DNA from: Nitrospira sp.
Lineage (GTDB): Bacteria; Nitrospirota; Nitrospiria; Nitrospirales; Nitrospiraceae
DNA length: 64,000 bases
NCBI GenBank assembly: GCA_016873495.1
Contig: VGXC01000003.1
Coordinates: 1-64,000 of the forward strand
Direction: 5' to 3'
Shown here piece by piece: positions 60,984 to 64,000 of this stretch. Position numbers and translations under genes: made by a program. The notes beneath the pieces were generated by a model that did no database searches, was not told the DNA's origin, and saw nothing but the letters and a program-made list of their open reading frames with translations. Each line of letters opens with the position of its first letter. Position 1 is the first letter of the stretch.

Positions 60984-61129
60984 ACGCGGATGGAACGGAG
61001 GCGGGCCGAGGTGTGCGGCGTGGCGAAACCTGTCTGTCAGGAGCCGTGAGGGGCCGCGAGCCGTTCTGCTCGTCCGGTCAGGCGAGCGGCCAAAAGAAGG
61101 ATTAAAAGTAGTTCCCGACGCCAACGCAT

Positions 61130-61167
61130 CACGCCGCCGCCGAGCGCACGCACCGTTCGTCATCCGC
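61130..61167 (+). repeat. GC-rich intergenic repeat, copy 2
   Basis: Second copy of the 38-base CACGCCGCCGCCGAGCGCAC unit, one base different from 60208-60245. Confidence 0.65.
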
Positions 61168-61276
61168 AGCTCCCTCTGGTTCTGCACGCACAGGGGATTA
61201 CCCGGGCCGCCCCGCCCAGAGCTCACACTTGACGGGCCGGCGACAGACGCTCGTGGATTGGGCACGCCCTCGTTAT

Positions 61277-61903
61277 TTATGAAGGCTTGGACTTGGCGGC
61301 GGGCGGGGTGCCGCACGACGCGCATCCTGCGTCGCGCTGGGTATAGTCCAGGGGGCTCCGGCGGCGGTCGAGCTGAATCTCACAGCAGTCCTCCAGCATG
61401 CGCTTCAAGTGCTGCCTGCCTCGTTGCACGCGGGATTTCATCCCGGACAGAGTGAGCCCCAACCGTATGGCCGCCGCCTGCTGCGTCAGCCCCTCCAGTT
61501 CCACGAGCGTCACCGCCTGCCGATAGGAAGGAGGCAGGCGCCCGATCATCGGCCGCAGGCAGCCGGCCAACTCCTCGCGGAGTCGGCCGGCATCCCTGGA
61601 GGTGCCAGGCGGCAGCCATGCCGCGGTCGGCTGGGCCGCATCGAGGTCGCCCGCCAGGCCCACGGGCACTTCGCGCCGCCGGGCCGCCTGGCGATAGTGA
61701 TCCACGACGGCATGTCTCGTGATCTGGTAGACCCAGGCCACGAGCCGATCCGGGTCCTTGAGGCTATCCAGCCGCCGGTGCATCCGCAAGAACACTTCCT
61801 GCAGGATATCCTCGACCTCGGCCTCGTTCGACACGCGCTTGGCGATAAAGCCGCGCAGGCCGTCGTGCACCTGTTGCCAGATCCCGCTCACGTCCTGGGT
61901 CAT
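61277..61903 (-). CDS. sigZ: SigZ-like ECF RNA polymerase sigma factor
   Basis: A protein of 208 residues from the ATG at 61903 (GAGGAG five bases upstream). Region 2 has EDILQEVFLRMHRRL and WVYQITRHAVVDHYRQ; region 4 has PPSYRQAVTLVELEGLTQQAAA and LTLSGMKSRVQRGRQ. The C-terminus carries several Cys (EDCCEIQL, GCASCG), as in SigZ. It follows the arsI gene by 40 bases on the same strand, so the two share a transcript and the sigma factor may respond to metalloid or thiol stress. No anti-sigma gene is adjacent. Confidence 0.88.
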   Translation of the reverse strand: MTQDVSGIWQQVHDGLRGFIAKRVSNEAEVEDILQEVFLRMHRRLDSLKDPDRLVAWVYQITRHAVVDHYRQAARRREVPVGLAGDLDAAQPTAAWLPPGTSRDAGRLREELAGCLRPMIGRLPPSYRQAVTLVELEGLTQQAAAIRLGLTLSGMKSRVQRGRQHLKRMLEDCCEIQLDRRRSPLDYTQRDAGCASCGTPPAAKSKPS

Positions 61904-61943
61904 GGACTCCTCGTTGATCAAAGAAGCCATACGCTACACCCCG

Positions 61944-62390
61944 TCACGAGGCCGCGCAAGTCGCCGCCTGGACCGAGTCCTGACGCTTCGGCACGCAGCA
62001 ACCGGTCCCCTTGAGCGGGTCGGAAACGGGCAACTGCTCCAACACGGTAAAGACCTCCCAGGCATTGCCGTCCGGGTCGGTGAACCAGAGCTTGTCCTGC
62101 CGCGCAAAACAGCAGGCGATGTCGTCTTCGACTGTCTCCAGCAGGCCGTTGTCCTGCAGCCGTTGCTTCCACGCGGCGATTTGATCGGCCGACTCGACTT
62201 CGATGCCCAGATGATTGACCCGGCTGATCGCGGCGGCGGTGGACACCAGCGACAAGTTCAACGACGGCTCCGTCAGGTCGAACTTGGCATAGTCCTCCGT
62301 CTGTTTCTGGGGCGCCAGGCCGAATACTTTTTCGTAAAAGGCCACCGAGACAGACACATTCCGGACGTCGAGTGAAAGGTGGGGTCTCAT
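61944..62390 (-). CDS. arsI: ArsI/CadI-family VOC metalloenzyme
   Basis: VOC-fold protein of 148 residues from the ATG at 62390 after AAGGAG. In ArsI the Fe(II) site and the vicinal Cys pair cleave the carbon-arsenic bond of trivalent organoarsenicals. Here the candidate metal ligands are His4, His60 and Glu112, and the vicinal Cys93-Cys94 (IACCFARQ) are present, as is the C-terminal GTGCCVPKR pair. The CadI name reflects cadmium-induced members. It is upstream of sigZ in the same operon. Methylarsenical or other substrate is unproven. Confidence 0.86.
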   Translation of the reverse strand: MRPHLSLDVRNVSVSVAFYEKVFGLAPQKQTEDYAKFDLTEPSLNLSLVSTAAAISRVNHLGIEVESADQIAAWKQRLQDNGLLETVEDDIACCFARQDKLWFTDPDGNAWEVFTVLEQLPVSDPLKGTGCCVPKRQDSVQAATCAAS

Positions 62391-62557
62391 GGAAGTGCTC
62401 CTTCCCATATGGAGTCGGGGCCAATTCCCCGCTCACTCCTATAGACGGAGGCCCTCCGAAAAGGACGCATCCGCCGGTCACGATACTGGGCCTGGAGCCA
62501 CCATTGCGCCCGAGCCAGCCCCAAGGGAGTGCGAAGGACTTGAACAAATCTGTTCTT

Positions 62558-62569
62558 GACTGATCATTC
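62558..62569. promoter_or_regulatory. Candidate TetR operator upstream of the MOSC gene
   Basis: Palindrome GACTGATCATTC of the type GA-n-YGATCR-n-TC, overlapping a TTGACT hexamer (62556-62561) that could be a -35 element. A similar palindrome occurs at 63958-63969, on the other side of the tetR gene, which suggests both are bound by that repressor. Confidence 0.45.
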
Positions 62570-62628
62570 CAGAACATGGTAGCCTGCCGGTCTCGATACA
62601 GTTGATTAGCCCCATGAAAGGGAACGGT

Positions 62629-63342
62629 ATGCCGACCATGAAGGTGACAGAGATTTGGCGGTACCCGGTGAAGTCGATGGCCGGGGAGCGGCTGAATTGC
62701 GCCCTCATCGGGCCTCTCGGCATCGAGGGGGATCGCGTCGTCCACGTTGAGGACGCTCGCGGGCGCCTGATCACGGCCAGAACGCACCCTCGGCTGCTCG
62801 GCCACCGTGCCCGGCTCAATGCCTCCGGCGACCCTGTTATCGACGGGATACTCTGGACCAAGCCCGCAGTGCGCGAGGCCATCGTGGACATCGTCGGGCC
62901 AGGGGGCCGCCTTGTGCGCGACGACTCGGGCGATCGCTTTGACGTGCTCCCCTTGCTGGTTGCAACGGATGGCGCCATCGCGGCCTTCGGGCACGACGGC
63001 CGGCGGCTCAGGCCCAATCTGGTGATCGGCGGCGTCGAGGGCCTGGCCGAACGCTCCTGGCCCGGACAATGTCTGCGCATCGGGGACGTCCTCATCGGAA
63101 TCCAGGACCTGCGCGGGCGCTGCGTCATGACGACGTTCGACCCCGACACCCAGGAACAAGACCGCCTGGTACTCACGGGCATCGTGCGGAAATTCGGCGG
63201 CACGCTCGCGCTCAATTGCGACGTGATCCAGGGCGGCGAGATTCGCGTCGGCGACGCCGTCGAGCTGGTCCGGGACCATGACTGCGCGGCCATCGCGCTT
63301 AACGGGACCGGCCCCGGGCCGGATATCAGGGAACTGCAATAG
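62629..63342 (+). CDS. MOSC-domain protein
   Basis: A protein of 237 residues from the ATG at 62629 (AAGGGA upstream; other in-frame ATGs at 62614 and 62638). The N-terminal MOSC-N region is IWRYPVKSMAGERL, the MOSC core includes GIEGDRVVHVED and the C-terminal GKFGG-type strand set (RKFGGTLALNCDVI). The Cys in LNCDV is the conserved sulfur-carrying residue of this family. MOSC proteins act in molybdenum-enzyme sulfuration or electron transfer. It is 7 bases ahead of the tetR gene, so the two are co-transcribed. Confidence 0.86.
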   Translation: MPTMKVTEIWRYPVKSMAGERLNCALIGPLGIEGDRVVHVEDARGRLITARTHPRLLGHRARLNASGDPVIDGILWTKPAVREAIVDIVGPGGRLVRDDSGDRFDVLPLLVATDGAIAAFGHDGRRLRPNLVIGGVEGLAERSWPGQCLRIGDVLIGIQDLRGRCVMTTFDPDTQEQDRLVLTGIVRKFGGTLALNCDVIQGGEIRVGDAVELVRDHDCAAIALNGTGPGPDIRELQ

Positions 63343-63349
63343 GCGTAGG

Positions 63350-63931
63350 ATGGCCCGCCCCAAAGAATTCGATCCCGACGAGGCGCTCGACAAGGCGATG
63401 CATGTCTTCTGGCACAAGGGCTACGAAGCCACGTCCATGGAAGACCTGCTCTCCGCGATGGACATCAATCGCGGCTCCCTCTACGACACCTTCGGCGACA
63501 AGCGCGCACTGTTTCTCAAAGCGATGGACCGGTACTGCAACGGCATGGTCGCTCAAAAACTCACCCTGTTGAACCAACCGGGCCCGGCGCTCGACACCAT
63601 TCGCCGCTTCATTCGCGGCATGTTGGAGATGGCCCTGTCCGACCAGACACGCAAAGGCTGCTTGATCGCCAACACCGCGATGGAGCTTTCGCCCCACGAG
63701 AAAGAGATTGGCAACCGCGTGGCCCGTGCCCTCGGCCGCGTTGAAGAGGCCTATCATAAGGTGCTGGTCCGGGCGAAGCAGAATGGGGAACTACGAAAGG
63801 AACAAGACCCACGAGCCTTGGCCCGCTATTTGACCGGCATGATGCAAGGGGTGATCGTCATGTACAAGGCCGGGACTCCCGCAGAGGCCATGCGCGATAT
63901 CGTCGAAACCGGGCTTTCGATCTTTGACTGA
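63350..63931 (+). CDS. TetR-family transcriptional regulator
   Basis: A one-component repressor of 193 residues from the ATG at 63350. The N-terminal HTH is ALDKAMHVFWHKGYEATSME-type (written here in part) and DINRGSLYDTFGDKRALFLKAMD. The C-terminal ligand domain carries one Cys in RKGCLIANTA, which may sense an electrophile. It overlaps functionally with the MOSC gene (7 bases upstream) and has operator-like palindromes on both sides. It probably represses its own operon and the gene beginning at 63996. Confidence 0.88.
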   Translation: MARPKEFDPDEALDKAMHVFWHKGYEATSMEDLLSAMDINRGSLYDTFGDKRALFLKAMDRYCNGMVAQKLTLLNQPGPALDTIRRFIRGMLEMALSDQTRKGCLIANTAMELSPHEKEIGNRVARALGRVEEAYHKVLVRAKQNGELRKEQDPRALARYLTGMMQGVIVMYKAGTPAEAMRDIVETGLSIFD

Positions 63932-63957
63932 GGACATCTCTATTTTGACCAGTTTTG

Positions 63958-63969
63958 GAACGATCGGTC
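63958..63969. promoter_or_regulatory. Candidate TetR operator before the last gene
   Basis: GAACGATCGGTC, a palindrome of the same pattern as the one at 62558-62569 (GA-n-YGATCR-n-TC). It lies 26 bases before the ATG at 63996, where repressor binding would block the promoter. TTGACC at 63955-63960 region upstream may be part of the site. Confidence 0.45.
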
Positions 63970-63995
63970 TACATGCGAACCGGAGGAGGGCACCC

Positions 63996-64000
63996 ATGAC
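63996..64000 (+). CDS. Start of a truncated gene at the window edge
   Basis: An ATG preceded by GGAGGAGGG at a good distance marks the start of a gene that continues beyond the window. Only the first codon and part of the second are visible, so no product can be named. The upstream operator-like palindrome suggests control by the TetR protein. Confidence 0.6.

Overview
The window is a GC-rich, densely coded bacterial chromosome segment. It carries about 70 protein genes, three tRNAs, two small integron relics and several families of short repeats. The gene mix is PilT/PilU, a SoxCD-type sulfite dehydrogenase, CbbQ/CbbO-type chaperones, a ferredoxin:thioredoxin reductase catalytic chain, an unpartnered NuoF with its own 2Fe-2S ferredoxin, an LDH-type malate dehydrogenase and the TIGR04282/TIGR04283 glycosyltransferase pair. 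This mix and the protein sequences suggest a member of the Nitrospirota close to Nitrospira. That assignment is inference; no rRNA gene is present.

Layout. 0.1-2.6 kb: pilT and pilU. 2.6-8.4 kb: small redox and repair genes (cytochrome c, thioredoxin-fold protein, SUMF1-like protein, msrA), purA, and tRNA-Glu, tRNA-Lys and tRNA-Ala. 8.7-11.5 kb: an ABC-F ATPase, then a degenerate integron (one cassette, an attC site, and the last ~40 codons of an integron integrase fused against the rarA stop codon). 11.5-19.5 kb: rarA, a hydrolase, and a minus-strand block folE-queD-IscA-ferredoxin-nuoF-UrateOxN-like-mdh. 19.6-31.6 kb: CbbO/NorD-like VWA protein, FTR, M28 peptidase, small envelope proteins, CbbQ/NorQ ATPase, a hybrid histidine kinase and a YkgJ-DUF2156 fusion. 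31.8-40.6 kb: a diguanylate cyclase, then a plus-strand run with an unidentified ATP-grasp-like protein, a glutaredoxin-like protein, a KamA-type radical SAM enzyme, dCTP deaminase, two glycosyltransferases split by a four-helix-bundle gene, and an SDR. 40.9-42.0 kb: a second cassette array without integrase, holding a SLATT-like 2TM protein. 42.4-45.1 kb: Grx4 and BolA, a deaminase and a response regulator. 45.2-48.4 kb: SoxC, SoxD-like cytochrome and an APC permease. 48.5-54.8 kb: a second ABC-F, YqjG-type GST, FKBP, nitrilase, a MITE and an AI-2E family exporter. 54.8-64 kb: a flavoprotein, aldo/keto reductase, a J-domain protein, ArsI with SigZ, and a MOSC-TetR pair at the right edge.

The least ordinary content lies between the genes. 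Two integron relics carry small membrane proteins of the kind predicted as pore-forming defence effectors. A three-copy structured element downstream of two tRNA genes has stems that differ between copies yet stay perfectly paired. There is also a MITE whose end supplies a stop codon, a dispersed repeat with inverted ends, and intergenic-type repeats that have entered four protein genes in frame.
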